Program-made: the position numbers and the translations under genes
Part shown: piece by piece, positions 54,170-63,369 of the stretch
Position numbering within the stretch: position 1 is the first letter of the stretch
How the letters are laid out: every line of letters begins with the position of its first letter
Notes under the pieces: generated by a model
Told to the model about the DNA's origin: nothing
Database searches by the model: none
Seen by the model: the letters and a program-made list of their open reading frames with translations, nothing else
Source: Roseovarius sp. THAF27
Lineage (GTDB): Bacteria > Pseudomonadota > Alphaproteobacteria > Rhodobacterales > Rhodobacteraceae
NCBI RefSeq assembly: GCF_009363655.1
Contig: NZ_CP045393.1
Span: forward strand, 1,736,001-1,800,000
DNA length: 64,000 nt
Direction: 5' to 3'

Positions 54170-54844
54170 ATGTCAAAAGATATCCTGATCGTGGGAGCCG
54201 GCGAGTTCGCGGATATCGCCTATGAGTATTTCACCGTCGACAGCGACTACACGGTTACCGGGTTCGCGGTGGAACGCGAGTACCTTGATGAAACCGTCAA
54301 GTTCGACCTTCCCGTGGTCCCGCTCGAAGAGGCCCCGTCGCATTTCGATCCGGCCAGGACCGACGCCCATGTGGCGGTGACCTCGACCAAGCTCAACCGG
54401 ATCCGCGCCCGCCTGATCGAGGCGACCAAGGCGCACGGATACCACCTTGCCAATTTCATCAGCCCGCGCGCGATGGTCTGGCGCACCGCCGAACTGGGCG
54501 AGAACGTCTTTATCTTCGAGAACAACGTGGTGCAGCATGGCGTGACGATCGAGGATGGTTGCGTGCTATGGTCGGGCAACCATATCGGGCACCAGACACG
54601 CATCCGGGAAAACTGCTTCCTGTCCTCGCATGTCGTGGTTTCTGGCTATTGCGACATTGGCGCGCGCAGCTTTCTGGGCGTGAACGCCGCCCTGGCCGAC
54701 AATGTGCAGTTGGCCGAGGATTGCCTTGTCGGCATGGCCGCCGCCGTCACCAAGAGCTTCGACACACCGGGCCTGATTCTGAACGGCAATCCGGCCGAGG
54801 CCGCCAAGGTGTCCTCCTACCGCTACTACCGGATCAAGCCCTGA
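54170..54844 (+). CDS. NeuD/PglD-type sugar acyltransferase with left-handed beta-helix
   Basis: A 224-residue protein. The N-terminal PglD_N Rossmann part starts ILIVGAGEFADIAYEYF, and the C-terminal hexapeptide-repeat beta-helix (about 95-205) includes NVFIFENNVVQHGVTIEDGC and HIGHQTRI. It probably acylates the amino group of the sugar made by the FdtA/FdtB-like enzymes; the gene is divergent from them over 115 bases. Donor and exact position are unknown. Confidence 0.85.
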   Translation: MSKDILIVGAGEFADIAYEYFTVDSDYTVTGFAVEREYLDETVKFDLPVVPLEEAPSHFDPARTDAHVAVTSTKLNRIRARLIEATKAHGYHLANFISPRAMVWRTAELGENVFIFENNVVQHGVTIEDGCVLWSGNHIGHQTRIRENCFLSSHVVVSGYCDIGARSFLGVNAALADNVQLAEDCLVGMAAAVTKSFDTPGLILNGNPAEAAKVSSYRYYRIKP

Positions 54845-54845
54845 T

Positions 54846-55775
54846 ATGGCCTGGGTGAAACAGGGACATGTCTTCAGCCCCGACGGAAGCCTCGACTGGG
54901 CGCAGCATTCCTTCATGACGCCATGCCCGTGGCTGCGCGACGAGCAGACGATACGGATCTTCGGAGGGATGCGCGACGCACACGGCATCAGCCGCATCGG
55001 CTGGGTCGATGTCGCCGCCGACGATCCCACCCGGGTCAAGGCCAGTTCCTCGGCCCCCGTGCTGGACCTCGGCGCACCGGGCATGTTCGACGACAACGGC
55101 CTTATCCTGGGCGACGTGATCGAGGTCGCGCCGGACGAATTGCGGCTGTATTACGTGGGCTTCCAGCTGGTGGAAAAGGCGAAATTCCTTGCCTTCACCG
55201 GCCTCGCCATCAGCCGGGACCGTGGCGACAGCTTTGAACGGGTCAGCGCGACGCCCGTACTTGATCGCTGCCCGGACGGGCCTTTCATAGGCGCGCTGCA
55301 CTCGATCGCTCGACTGCCGGATGGCAGCTTTCGCGCATGGATTTCCCGTGGCGACGGGTGGGAGGAGATCGGCGGGCGGCTCTATCCCCGTTACGATTGC
55401 TGGACGCTGACCAGCCCTGACGGCGTGAGCTTCGACAACGCGGCCGCCCAGCGCATCATCACGCCCTCGGGCGACGAGTACCGCATCGGCCGCCCCCGTG
55501 CGACCCGGCTGGAGGACGGCACATGGGAACTGCGCGCGACCTCCGACACCCGCGCCAAGCAATATGCGGCCTTCCGCTTTACCTCGCCGGACGGCGTTGC
55601 ATTCACCCGCACGGACGATGTCGAGCTGCCCTTGGGATCGCCCGGAAGCTGGGACAGCGACATGACCTGCTATCCCGCGCATATCAGGGCGCCGGACGGG
55701 GCACGGTACCTGTTCTACAACGGCAACGACATGGGGCGCACCGGTGTCGGCCTGGCGAAGTGGCAGGCGGCATGA
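54846..55775 (+). CDS. Five-bladed beta-propeller glycosidase-like protein
   Basis: A 309-residue protein with repeated Trp/Asp-rich blades of the GH43/GH130-like type: WAQHSFMTPCPWLRDEQTIR near the start, then FDDNGLILGDVIE, DSDMTCYPAHIRAPDGARY and LFYNGNDMGRTGVG near the end. It lacks a signal peptide. In surface-polysaccharide clusters such proteins are of unknown role. It sits one base after the acyltransferase stop and overlaps the next gene by 4 bases. Confidence 0.7.
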   Translation: MAWVKQGHVFSPDGSLDWAQHSFMTPCPWLRDEQTIRIFGGMRDAHGISRIGWVDVAADDPTRVKASSSAPVLDLGAPGMFDDNGLILGDVIEVAPDELRLYYVGFQLVEKAKFLAFTGLAISRDRGDSFERVSATPVLDRCPDGPFIGALHSIARLPDGSFRAWISRGDGWEEIGGRLYPRYDCWTLTSPDGVSFDNAAAQRIITPSGDEYRIGRPRATRLEDGTWELRATSDTRAKQYAAFRFTSPDGVAFTRTDDVELPLGSPGSWDSDMTCYPAHIRAPDGARYLFYNGNDMGRTGVGLAKWQAA

Positions 55776-56719
55776 GCGACGACATCGAAATCAGGCGCTA
55801 CACGCCGGATCTTTCCGTTGCGTGGAACGACTTCGTTGCCGCCGCGACCAACGGCACGTTCCTGCATGACCGCCGCTTCATGGACTACCATTCCGACCGT
55901 TTCGACGATCATTCCCTGATCTTCGAAAGCGACGGCAAGATCATCGCCTGCCTGCCCGCGAACCGGGTGGACGACACGCTGCAATCCCATGGCGGCCTGA
56001 CCTTCGGTGGTCTGCTGGTCAAGCCCGCGACCTCGGCCGCACAGGTGGTTCAGATTTTCGCCAGCCTGCGCGACGACCTTCTCAGGCAGGGGATCGGGGC
56101 GCTGCACTACAAGCCGGTGCCGCATATATTCCACGCACAACCCGCCGAGGCGGATATCTACGCGCTCTGCAACGCCGGCGCCCGGCAGGTCCGCACCGAC
56201 CTGAGCGCGGCCATTCCCCTGCGCCGCAAGCTGTCATTCAGCAGCGGCCGCAAATACGGGGCCAAGAAGGCCGCCAAGGCGGGGCTGACAACCTCTGAGA
56301 CCACCGATTTTGCCGCCTTCTGGGATATCCTGGGCGAGGTTCTTGATCAGCGCCACGACGCACGGCCAACCCATTCGCTGGACGAGATCACGCGCCTCAA
56401 TGCCGCCTTTCCCAAGCGGATACGTCTATTTGCGGCCTTCGAGGACGCGCGCATGCTGGCCGGTGTCGTCCTCTTCGATTTCGGGCGCACCGTGCATTGC
56501 CAGTACATGGCCTCGTCCGGGGATGGGCGCGACCTCGGCGCGCTGGATCTGGTGGTGCAGACCCTTGTCAACGACACTTTCGCGGACCGCGACTGGTTCA
56601 GCTTCGGCATCTCGACCACGGCCGAAGGCCGCGAATTGAATGTCGGGCTGTCCCGCCAGAAGGAAATGTTCGGCGCGCGCAGCCTCGCTATTCCTCAATA
56701 TCGGTGGGACCTCGGCTGA
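55772..56719 (+). CDS. GNAT-like (FemAB/BioF2-type) acyltransferase
   Basis: A 315-residue protein with two GNAT-like halves: an N-terminal half with GTFLHDRRFMDYHSDRFDDH (about 28-47) and LTFGGLLVKPAT, and a C-terminal half with RLFAAFEDARMLAGVVLFDF and HCQYMASSGDGR. This resembles FemAB-type peptidyl or sugar acyltransferases in capsule clusters. It overlaps the beta-propeller gene, so the two likely act together on the same glycan. Confidence 0.72.
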   Translation: MSDDIEIRRYTPDLSVAWNDFVAAATNGTFLHDRRFMDYHSDRFDDHSLIFESDGKIIACLPANRVDDTLQSHGGLTFGGLLVKPATSAAQVVQIFASLRDDLLRQGIGALHYKPVPHIFHAQPAEADIYALCNAGARQVRTDLSAAIPLRRKLSFSSGRKYGAKKAAKAGLTTSETTDFAAFWDILGEVLDQRHDARPTHSLDEITRLNAAFPKRIRLFAAFEDARMLAGVVLFDFGRTVHCQYMASSGDGRDLGALDLVVQTLVNDTFADRDWFSFGISTTAEGRELNVGLSRQKEMFGARSLAIPQYRWDLG

Positions 56720-56735
56720 GGCGCGGGATCAGGCG

Positions 56736-57683
56736 TCAGGCCGCGGCCATGCGCTTCTTGCGCCGCCGGGTCTCGGACACGCCGCGCGAGATGGCCTGCA
56801 GCGGGTGACGGCCGAAATACGGTGCCAGGCCCGCCCAGCCTTTCTCGACAAAGGCGGCGCGCACCTCTCCATCGGCCACGCGGTCGGCCAGAAGTTTGGA
56901 AATTTCGTGATCGGGGCCAAGCCCGAAGGTCTTTGCGTCGGCCGCGCGTTGGCGATAGACGCAAGTGTTGCTTTCGATCTCGCGCAGGCGCTGCGTCCGG
57001 TAGCTTTCTGCGGTGAACCGCTGAGGTTTCGTGTTGGTCAGCCCCGATCCCGTCCGGTATGTCAGCAACGCCTCGTCGATAAAATGCGCCCGGCCTTCCA
57101 GAGCGGCCCGAAACCCGAGGATCAGGTCCTCGAAGGTATTGTCGAACATCATCGGCCCGTACTTGCGATACAGTGACCGATGCCAGGCGCAGGTTGCCCC
57201 AAGGTAGAGCGACAGGGATTTCGCGGCGGCCAACGGGTCGGTGGTCGAATAGAACGTCGCCTTGCGATACAGCGCCGGGGCAGGGGCCCCGTCCAGCGTG
57301 GTCACATCCGCGTGTGAGAACACCAATAGCGGGTCGTGCGCCGCGAATGCCTCGAGGATCCGCCGGTTGCGGTGCGGGTAATAGAGGTCGTCGCCGGCGG
57401 CGGCGATGATGATGTCCTCCCGGCACATCTCGAGGCATTTCCTGAGATGCTCGTTGACGCCCAGGTTGGTCTCGTTGCGGTTCAGAACGACCTCGTGCGG
57501 CCCGTCATACCTGTCGACCACCTCTTTCATGCGCAGGAACGTATCGTCGCGCGAGGCGTCGTCCGACAGAACGATCTGCATCGGCGCGCAGTCCTGCTGC
57601 AGCGCGGATTGCACCGTTTCGGCGACATGGTCCTGCTGTTGGTAGGTCAAGAGAAGGCATGTGGCCTTCGGCGGCGTTGGCAT
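56736..57683 (-). CDS. Glycosyltransferase family 2
   Basis: A 315-residue GT-A enzyme. The N-terminal CLLLTYQQQDHVAETVQSAL, SDDASRDDTF and the metal-site region AAAGDDLYYPHRNR (about 92-105) define the family. ATG 57683 gives MPTPPKATC; a TTG at 57701 would add six residues. The C-terminus is basic (RRRKKRMAAA). It converges on the acyltransferase and probably transfers a sugar within the same glycan pathway. Confidence 0.88.
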   Translation of the reverse strand: MPTPPKATCLLLTYQQQDHVAETVQSALQQDCAPMQIVLSDDASRDDTFLRMKEVVDRYDGPHEVVLNRNETNLGVNEHLRKCLEMCREDIIIAAAGDDLYYPHRNRRILEAFAAHDPLLVFSHADVTTLDGAPAPALYRKATFYSTTDPLAAAKSLSLYLGATCAWHRSLYRKYGPMMFDNTFEDLILGFRAALEGRAHFIDEALLTYRTGSGLTNTKPQRFTAESYRTQRLREIESNTCVYRQRAADAKTFGLGPDHEISKLLADRVADGEVRAAFVEKGWAGLAPYFGRHPLQAISRGVSETRRRKKRMAAA

Positions 57684-57828
57684 CGGTCGGCCCGGGCTCA
57701 AGTTGGGAAAGTCACCTCGAACCGCGTAGCAGATGACATCCCTCCCATCAACGCCCTGCGCCCCGGTTCGTGCAATTGCCGTCGCGCGACCCGGCGCACG
57801 GACCCGTCCGCCCGCCGCCGTGCCCGGC

Positions 57829-58488
57829 TCAGATCAGCGCGTCGATCATCGCGCGGGTCGAGGCAAGACACTCTGCCGGGGTCATGCGCGTGGGTTGCAG
57901 GTGCAGGTTCTGCCAGAACCCGTCGGTCAGCGTGTCGATCCACTGCGCCACCCGGTGCACCTCTTCCTCGGGCGCGTCGGTCATCAGCGCGGCGCAGGCT
58001 TCGCGTATCGCCGCCACGCGGTCACGGTCGAACTCGCGGCAAACTTCGGCATATTGCGGCACGAATGTCTGCTCTCCCCAGAATGCGAACCAGAGCGAGA
58101 GCGATTCCGCCGAGCACACATCTTCCGAGAAATCCGCCGTGATCAGCGCCATCAGGCGGTCCATGGGGTCTGGCCCCGCCTGTGACAGCGCGGCGCGCCA
58201 CGTGTCGTCGTAGAACTCGTAATGCGCCCGCAGGGTCTCGACCAGCAGGCCGTTCTTGGACTTGAAGTAGAACACCGCGACCCCCTGCGACAGCCCGGCC
58301 TCCGCCGCGACAGTGGCCAGCGTCGTCCTGGCCAGCCCGTGCTCGATGATCGAGCGCCGCGTCGCCTCCAGCAATTGCCGCCGGCGCTTGTCCGCGTTCG
58401 CCTTGCGCTCCTTGCGTGGCTTTTCGGTGCTTTTCGTGGTTTCTTGCGTCAATCCCGTTCCTCCGCAGGGTGGTGCCGTTTTTTCCAT
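57829..58488 (-). CDS. TetR family transcriptional regulator (BetI-like)
   Basis: A 219-residue repressor. The HTH lies at about 36-80 (QLLEATRRSIIEHGLARTT, then AEAGLSQGVAVFYFKSKNGL), and the C-terminal half matches BetI_C-type domains (FWGEQTFVPQYAEVCREFD). It is divergent from the class III aminotransferase. A perfect TTTGAGCGCTCAAA palindrome stands 34 bases before its start, and a second copy precedes the PotF-like gene, so it probably represses both and itself. Confidence 0.9.
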   Translation of the reverse strand: MEKTAPPCGGTGLTQETTKSTEKPRKERKANADKRRRQLLEATRRSIIEHGLARTTLATVAAEAGLSQGVAVFYFKSKNGLLVETLRAHYEFYDDTWRAALSQAGPDPMDRLMALITADFSEDVCSAESLSLWFAFWGEQTFVPQYAEVCREFDRDRVAAIREACAALMTDAPEEEVHRVAQWIDTLTDGFWQNLHLQPTRMTPAECLASTRAMIDALI

Positions 58489-58521
58489 ACCGGCACGGCA
58501 ATGTCATTCTAATTGTTTTTG

Positions 58522-58535
58522 TTTGAGCGCTCAAA
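58522..58535. promoter_or_regulatory. TetR-type operator, copy 1
   Basis: TTTGAGCGCTCAAA is a perfect 14-bp palindrome in the region between the TetR gene and the class III aminotransferase. The same core occurs at 60125-60144. Repetition next to the regulator marks it as the regulator's likely site. Confidence 0.75.
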
Positions 58536-58705
58536 AAAACTTTACGCCAAATCGGCCCTTCGCTATGACTGTTGCCAAGGCTCAGGAAAACGGCGCATGA
58601 CCGGGAACACACGTGACGCGATCCTCGCCCGGGGCGGGCCAAGGCGGCCCGACCGCGCCCGCGCGACACCGCCCGGGGCGTTCTGACGACTTTGGAGAGC
58701 ACGAC

Positions 58706-60097
58706 ATGACAACGCTTCCCCGCACCATGACCAACGGCACCTCGCCGGACCTTCTGAACGAATGGGACCGCAACCACCAGATTCACCCCTGGGCGGCCAT
58801 GGATGCCTGGCAGGAGAGCGACTATCACCCGATCGAAAGCGCCGAGGGCATCTACCTGTGGGATGCCGACGGCAAGCGCTATATCGACGGACCGGGCGGC
58901 ATGTGGTGCGTCAATATCGGCTACGGCCGCAAGGACATGGCGGCGGCCATCGCCGAACAGGTTATGCGGCTGCCCTATACCTCGCCCTGGACCACGACGA
59001 CCGATCCCTCGACGATCCTCGCCAAGAAGATCGCCGATCTGGCGCCCGGTGACCTGAACAACGTGTTCTTCACCACCGGCGGCTCCACCGCCGTGGACAC
59101 CGCCCTGCGCACGATGCATTTCATGAACAATGCCCTGGGCCGGCCCGACAAGAAGATCGTTATTGCCCGCGAAAAGGGCTATCACGGCTCGACCTACCTG
59201 GCCTCGACCGTGACCGGCAAGGAACGCGACAAGAGCCGTTTCGACGTCGAGAAACGCCTGGTCCGCTTTCTCCCCGACGTGAACCCCTACACCCGCCCCG
59301 ACGGCATGAGCGTCGAGGACTGGTGCGCCGCCAAGGTCGCGGATCTGGAAGACATGATTGCCGAGCTCGGCGCCGACAGGATCGGTGCCTTCATCGCCGA
59401 GCCGATCCTGTGTTCCGGCGGTGTCATCATCCCGCCCGAGGGCTATCACAAGCGCACGCTCGAAATCTGCCGCAAGCACGACATCCTCTACATTTCCGAC
59501 GAGGTCGTCACCGCCTTCGGCCGGCTGGGCCACTGGTTCGCGTCCGAGGACGTGTTCGGGATCGTGCCCGACATCATCACCTGCGCCAAGGGGCTGACAT
59601 CGGGTTACCTGCCGCTCGGGGCCTGCATCATCTCGGACAGCGTGATGGAGCGGATGACCGGGCCGGACGAGAACGTGCTGTTTTCCAACGGTTACACCTA
59701 TTCGGCGCATCCGGTCTGCTGTGTCGCGGCGCTGAAGAATATCGAGATCATGGAAGAAGAACGCATTCTGGACCACGCCCGCGCGATCACGCCGAAGTTC
59801 CAGGCCCGCCTGCGGGCGCTGGAGAGGTTTCCCATCGTCGGCGACCTGCGCGGCATGGGCCTTCTGGGCTGTATCGAGGGGCGGCCCGACACGCCTGGCA
59901 CGTCGCTCGCGGCCGAGCGCAAGCTGGGCGCGCTGCTGGACGAGGCCTGCGAAAAGCGCGGCCTCCTGGTGAGACCCCTCATCAACATGGCGGTCTTCTC
60001 GCCGCCGCTGATCATCACCGAGGCGCAGGTGGACGAAATGTTCGACCTGCTCGAGGACGCTCTGGAAGACGTGACCGCGCAGATGGCCTCGGACTGA
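58706..60097 (+). CDS. Class III PLP aminotransferase (polyamine/omega-amino acid type)
   Basis: A 463-residue class III aminotransferase. The start [13 protein letters not shown] is preceded by GGAG. Motifs: [16 protein letters not shown] (about 59-74), [13 protein letters not shown] (about 116-128), the cofactor aspartate in [13 protein letters not shown] (about 265-277) and the PLP lysine in [13 protein letters not shown] (about 293-305). Relatives act on putrescine, taurine or beta-alanine with pyruvate. The neighbouring PotF-like binding protein favours a polyamine or related amine. Confidence 0.93.
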   Translation: MTTLPRTMTNGTSPDLLNEWDRNHQIHPWAAMDAWQESDYHPIESAEGIYLWDADGKRYIDGPGGMWCVNIGYGRKDMAAAIAEQVMRLPYTSPWTTTTDPSTILAKKIADLAPGDLNNVFFTTGGSTAVDTALRTMHFMNNALGRPDKKIVIAREKGYHGSTYLASTVTGKERDKSRFDVEKRLVRFLPDVNPYTRPDGMSVEDWCAAKVADLEDMIAELGADRIGAFIAEPILCSGGVIIPPEGYHKRTLEICRKHDILYISDEVVTAFGRLGHWFASEDVFGIVPDIITCAKGLTSGYLPLGACIISDSVMERMTGPDENVLFSNGYTYSAHPVCCVAALKNIEIMEEERILDHARAITPKFQARLRALERFPIVGDLRGMGLLGCIEGRPDTPGTSLAAERKLGALLDEACEKRGLLVRPLINMAVFSPPLIITEAQVDEMFDLLEDALEDVTAQMASD

Positions 60098-60124
60098 CGC
60101 GCCGCCCGGTGCCTGGCACGCGTA

Positions 60125-60144
60125 TTATTTGAGCGCTCAAATAA
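60125..60144. promoter_or_regulatory. TetR-type operator, copy 2
   Basis: TTATTTGAGCGCTCAAATAA is a perfect 20-bp palindrome 98 bases before the PotF-like gene. Its core is identical to copy 1 at 58522-58535, linking both promoters to the same TetR regulator. Confidence 0.78.
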
Positions 60145-60242
60145 ACGTTGTGTCAACCGGCTTTCCCCCGTAGCCTTTGCAGCCAGAGGCCTGCCGCATC
60201 CGTGCCGGACGGGCCGGTGCAATAGGAAACAGGGAGAAATGG

Positions 60243-61307
60243 ATGATCACGTCACGATTGAAGATTGCCGCGCTCGCCGGAGCTGCCGCGCTGATGACAT
60301 CGACGGCCATGGCGCAGGATCCCGAGTTGACGGTGTTCGACTGGGCCGGCTACGAGGACCCCGAATTCTACACCGCCTATACCGAGGCGCACGGCGCGCC
60401 GCCCACCTTCGCCTTCTTCGGCGACGAAGAAGAGGCGTTCCAGAAACTGCGCTCGGGCTTCAAGGCGGATGCCGCGCACCCCTGTTCGCAGTCGGTGCCG
60501 AAATGGATGGAGGCGGGCCTGCTGGAGCCGCTCGACACCTCGCGCATCGACCGCTGGGACGACCTCAACGAGGAATTCCGCGAGATCGAAGCCTACAAGA
60601 AGGACGGCGAATATTACTTCGTCCCGATGGACTGGGGCAACACGGCGCTGACCTACAACACCGACAAGCTGACGGAAGAGCAGGTAAGTTCTTTGCAGAT
60701 CTTCGCCGACCCGTCGATGATGGGAAAGGTGTCGATAGGCGACAGCGTGGATGACGCCTATGCGCTCGGCTTTTTGGCCACGGGCGTGCAGGACTGGACC
60801 ACCGCCACGGACGAGGATTTCCAGAAAGCCTCCGACTTCCTGCGCAAGGTGCATCAGAACGTGCTGTCCTACTGGGACAGTTCGTCGTCACTGGCGCAGC
60901 TGATGCAATCGGGCCAGGTCGAGCTGGCCTGGGCCTGGAACGAAACCTCGGCCACCATGAGCGGCGAGGGCCATCCAATCGCGATGAAACGCGACACCGA
61001 GGAAGGCGCGTCAAGCTGGGTCTGCGGCTACGTCAAGCTGAAGGATGGTGAAGGGTCCGACGACAAGTTCTACGATTTCATCAACGCATGGCTGGAGCCG
61101 AAGACGGCCGATTACATCGTCAACGCCTGGGGCTACGGCCACTCCAACGCTGCGCAGATGGCGGAAATGGACCAGGAGATGCTGAAATCAGTCGGGCTGG
61201 ACAGCAACGAGTCGTTGCGTGAAAACACCCTTTGGCAGGCGCCTCCGGGATCGGAAATGCGCGAGAAGATGATCGCGGAATTCGAGAACATCAAGGCCGG
61301 GTTCTGA
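60243..61307 (+). CDS. PotF/PotD-like periplasmic polyamine-binding protein
   Basis: A 354-residue binding protein. A signal peptide (about 1-24) ends STAMAQDP. The mature part begins ELTVFDWAGYEDPEFYTAY, and VPMDWGNTALTYNTDKL and the tryptophan-rich VELAWAWNETSA match the spermidine/putrescine class. The start is ATG 60243. No permease lies beside it; a PotA-like ATPase is on the opposite strand 2 kb away and may belong to the same system. Confidence 0.9.
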   Translation: MITSRLKIAALAGAAALMTSTAMAQDPELTVFDWAGYEDPEFYTAYTEAHGAPPTFAFFGDEEEAFQKLRSGFKADAAHPCSQSVPKWMEAGLLEPLDTSRIDRWDDLNEEFREIEAYKKDGEYYFVPMDWGNTALTYNTDKLTEEQVSSLQIFADPSMMGKVSIGDSVDDAYALGFLATGVQDWTTATDEDFQKASDFLRKVHQNVLSYWDSSSSLAQLMQSGQVELAWAWNETSATMSGEGHPIAMKRDTEEGASSWVCGYVKLKDGEGSDDKFYDFINAWLEPKTADYIVNAWGYGHSNAAQMAEMDQEMLKSVGLDSNESLRENTLWQAPPGSEMREKMIAEFENIKAGF

Positions 61308-61330
61308 CCCCGAGCCATATCCGAAACAAG

Positions 61331-61361
61331 ACCGCCGCAGCCATCCGGGTGCGGCGGTTTT
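61331..61361 (+). terminator. Intrinsic terminator after the PotF-like gene
   Basis: CCGCCGCA (61332-61339) pairs with TGCGGCGG (61350-61357), followed by TTTT. It ends transcription of the binding-protein gene before the convergent methyltransferase. Confidence 0.85.
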
Positions 61362-61386
61362 CGTTTCTTGGGGCAGGTGGTCCCGG

Positions 61387-62163
61387 TCAGCCGGGCTTCT
61401 GCGCCAGCAGGTGATGCGGGCAATGCTCGCCGGTTTCCAGGACCTTGATCATCGCGCCCCATGTCTCGATGGACGACGCGATCAGGTCCGCGCCATGCGC
61501 CTTTTCCCATTCGGGCCGCTTCGGGCCGGAAAAACCGGCCAGTTCCTCCCGCGCCAGCGAAAGATACCACCGATTGCGGTTGGTCAGCGCGATGTGCCGG
61601 AACCCCGCATCGGCCAGCGCCTTTTCGTATCGCGCCGGGGAGGCCATGGCGAAATCCAGATCCTCCATCGCGATATAGGCCGCCATCTCGGGCGAGGGGG
61701 CGTCGTCATGCGACATCAGCCAGTCGGAGGCGGCGAACCAGCCGCCGGGCTTGAGGATGCGAAAGACATCGGCGGCCAGCGCCTCCTTGTCCGGAATGTG
61801 AATGATCGAATCCTTGGAAAACACCACGTCGAACGTCGCGTCGTCAAAGGGCAGGGGGCCGGGGGCGACCAGCTCTATCGCGATCCGGTCGCTCAGCCCC
61901 GCGGCCTCGACCCGACGCCGCGCCGCCGCGCAGACGGGTGCTTCGACGTCGATGCCGGTGACATGCGCCGCGCCATGATCACGCACCAGCGAGATGGCGA
62001 TAGCGCCGGAGCCGCTGCCGATATCCAACATCCGGGCGCCCGCGACCGGCGCGTGCTCGACCACGCGCGCCACTTCCTCCGGCCCTCCGGAGGACAGATA
62101 TCCCTCGCCCCACAGCGCCTCGAGCAAGGCGATGTGGCGGTCATCGTAGTTCAGGTCGCTCAT
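61387..62163 (-). CDS. SAM-dependent methyltransferase (phosphoethanolamine/amine N-methyltransferase-like)
   Basis: A 258-residue class I methyltransferase. The SAM site is MLDIGSGSGAIAISL (about 45-59), and VFSKDSIIHIPDKEAL plus ILKPGGWFAASDWLM resemble phosphoethanolamine N-methyltransferases of the PEAMT type. The exact acceptor is unknown. It overlaps the Rieske oxygenase stop/start by 4 bases, so the two are made together and probably act on one N-methylated compound. Confidence 0.8.
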   Translation of the reverse strand: MSDLNYDDRHIALLEALWGEGYLSSGGPEEVARVVEHAPVAGARMLDIGSGSGAIAISLVRDHGAAHVTGIDVEAPVCAAARRRVEAAGLSDRIAIELVAPGPLPFDDATFDVVFSKDSIIHIPDKEALAADVFRILKPGGWFAASDWLMSHDDAPSPEMAAYIAMEDLDFAMASPARYEKALADAGFRHIALTNRNRWYLSLAREELAGFSGPKRPEWEKAHGADLIASSIETWGAMIKVLETGEHCPHHLLAQKPG

Positions 62164-63365
62164 GTCCGGGCCTCGTGTTGCCGCAGGGTGGTCTGATAGG
62201 CGTCGATGAAGCGCGCGAGATAGCCCTCCATCGGCACCAGCGGGCCGGGCACGTAGTGCCGCGATGCCACGCCGCGCGCGTTGTCCTCGACGATGCGCTT
62301 GTCAGCCTTCGTGGTCACATCCCACAGCCATGTCAGGCGACCCAGGTCATAGTCGCGGCCCGCCCGCGCGTCGGCATGGACCATCCAGATGATCTCCTGC
62401 GCGCAGGTGTCCGTGTCGATGGGCAGAAACCGATACAGCACCGCGTGATCGCAATAGAGCAGCATCGGGTTGAGAAACCCCACATACACATCCGACGCGC
62501 CGCCGTCATGGCCGCCGATCTGCCCCAGCAAGGGCGCCAGCGGCGTGCCGTCCTCGCTTCCGGTCAGGAACCCGTCGTAAAGGGCATAGCGGTTATAGGC
62601 ATAATCCGCCCCGGGCGCAGGCGCGTGCTTTCCGACCCGATCGATGAAATCGGTGGGAACGTTGCAGGCGGCCGATCGGGCCGCCATCGCCTCGTTTAAC
62701 GGTGTGACGCGCTCGTCCGACATGTGGGTGGCATGGCTGCGCGAGAATTCCGGATGCGCCGGAGTGCAATGGTAACACTCGTTGTAATTCTCCAGCAGCA
62801 GCTTCCAGTTGGCGGCAACCGGATAGATCTCGCGGTGTGCGACCTTGGTGTTTGCCAGGTCGAATGGTGCCAGGCAGGGCGTCAGGTGCGTTCGCATCGG
62901 TGCGAAATCCGGCGGATCGTCGGCCAGCGAGACATAGATCAGCCCTTCCATGATCTCGACCGCAACAGGAAATAGCCCCAGCGCGCTCTTGTCGTGATGC
63001 TCTTCCAGCATCCGCGCGCTGAACAGGCTGCCATCCAGGTTGAACACCCACGCGTGATAGGGGCAGGTCAGACGCCGCACGTTCCCCCGTGCCTCGATGC
63101 ACAGGCGAGAGCCCCGGTGCCTGCAGACATTGGCAAAGGCACGCACGTCGCCATCGTTGTCGCGGCAGACGATCACGCTGTCCTTGAGGATATCGAACAC
63201 GAGGTAGTCGCCGCAGTCCGGTATCTCCGACACGTGTCCGGCCAGCATCCACTCGCGCCCAAAGACCGCGCGGCGGTCCGCCTCGAACACCGCAGGCGAG
63301 GTATAGAACGCCTGCGCCATCGCGTGGCCGTCCTGCTGGGCGTCGATCAGGTCGGTGACATGCAT
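62160..63365 (-). CDS. Rieske non-heme iron oxygenase, alpha subunit (glycine betaine/amine type)
   Basis: A 401-residue ring-hydroxylating-type oxygenase. The Rieske cluster ligands are Cys81, His83, Cys101 and His104 (CRHRGSRLC and CPYHAW). The iron site includes His199 and His204 in NYNECYHCTPAH. This class includes the betaine demethylase GbcA, stachydrine demethylase and carnitine oxygenase. ATG 63365 lies 4 bases from the PotA-like stop, so it is co-transcribed with an importer. No reductase is visible. Confidence 0.88.
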   Translation of the reverse strand: MHVTDLIDAQQDGHAMAQAFYTSPAVFEADRRAVFGREWMLAGHVSEIPDCGDYLVFDILKDSVIVCRDNDGDVRAFANVCRHRGSRLCIEARGNVRRLTCPYHAWVFNLDGSLFSARMLEEHHDKSALGLFPVAVEIMEGLIYVSLADDPPDFAPMRTHLTPCLAPFDLANTKVAHREIYPVAANWKLLLENYNECYHCTPAHPEFSRSHATHMSDERVTPLNEAMAARSAACNVPTDFIDRVGKHAPAPGADYAYNRYALYDGFLTGSEDGTPLAPLLGQIGGHDGGASDVYVGFLNPMLLYCDHAVLYRFLPIDTDTCAQEIIWMVHADARAGRDYDLGRLTWLWDVTTKADKRIVEDNARGVASRHYVPGPLVPMEGYLARFIDAYQTTLRQHEART

Positions 63366-63369
63366 CGGA

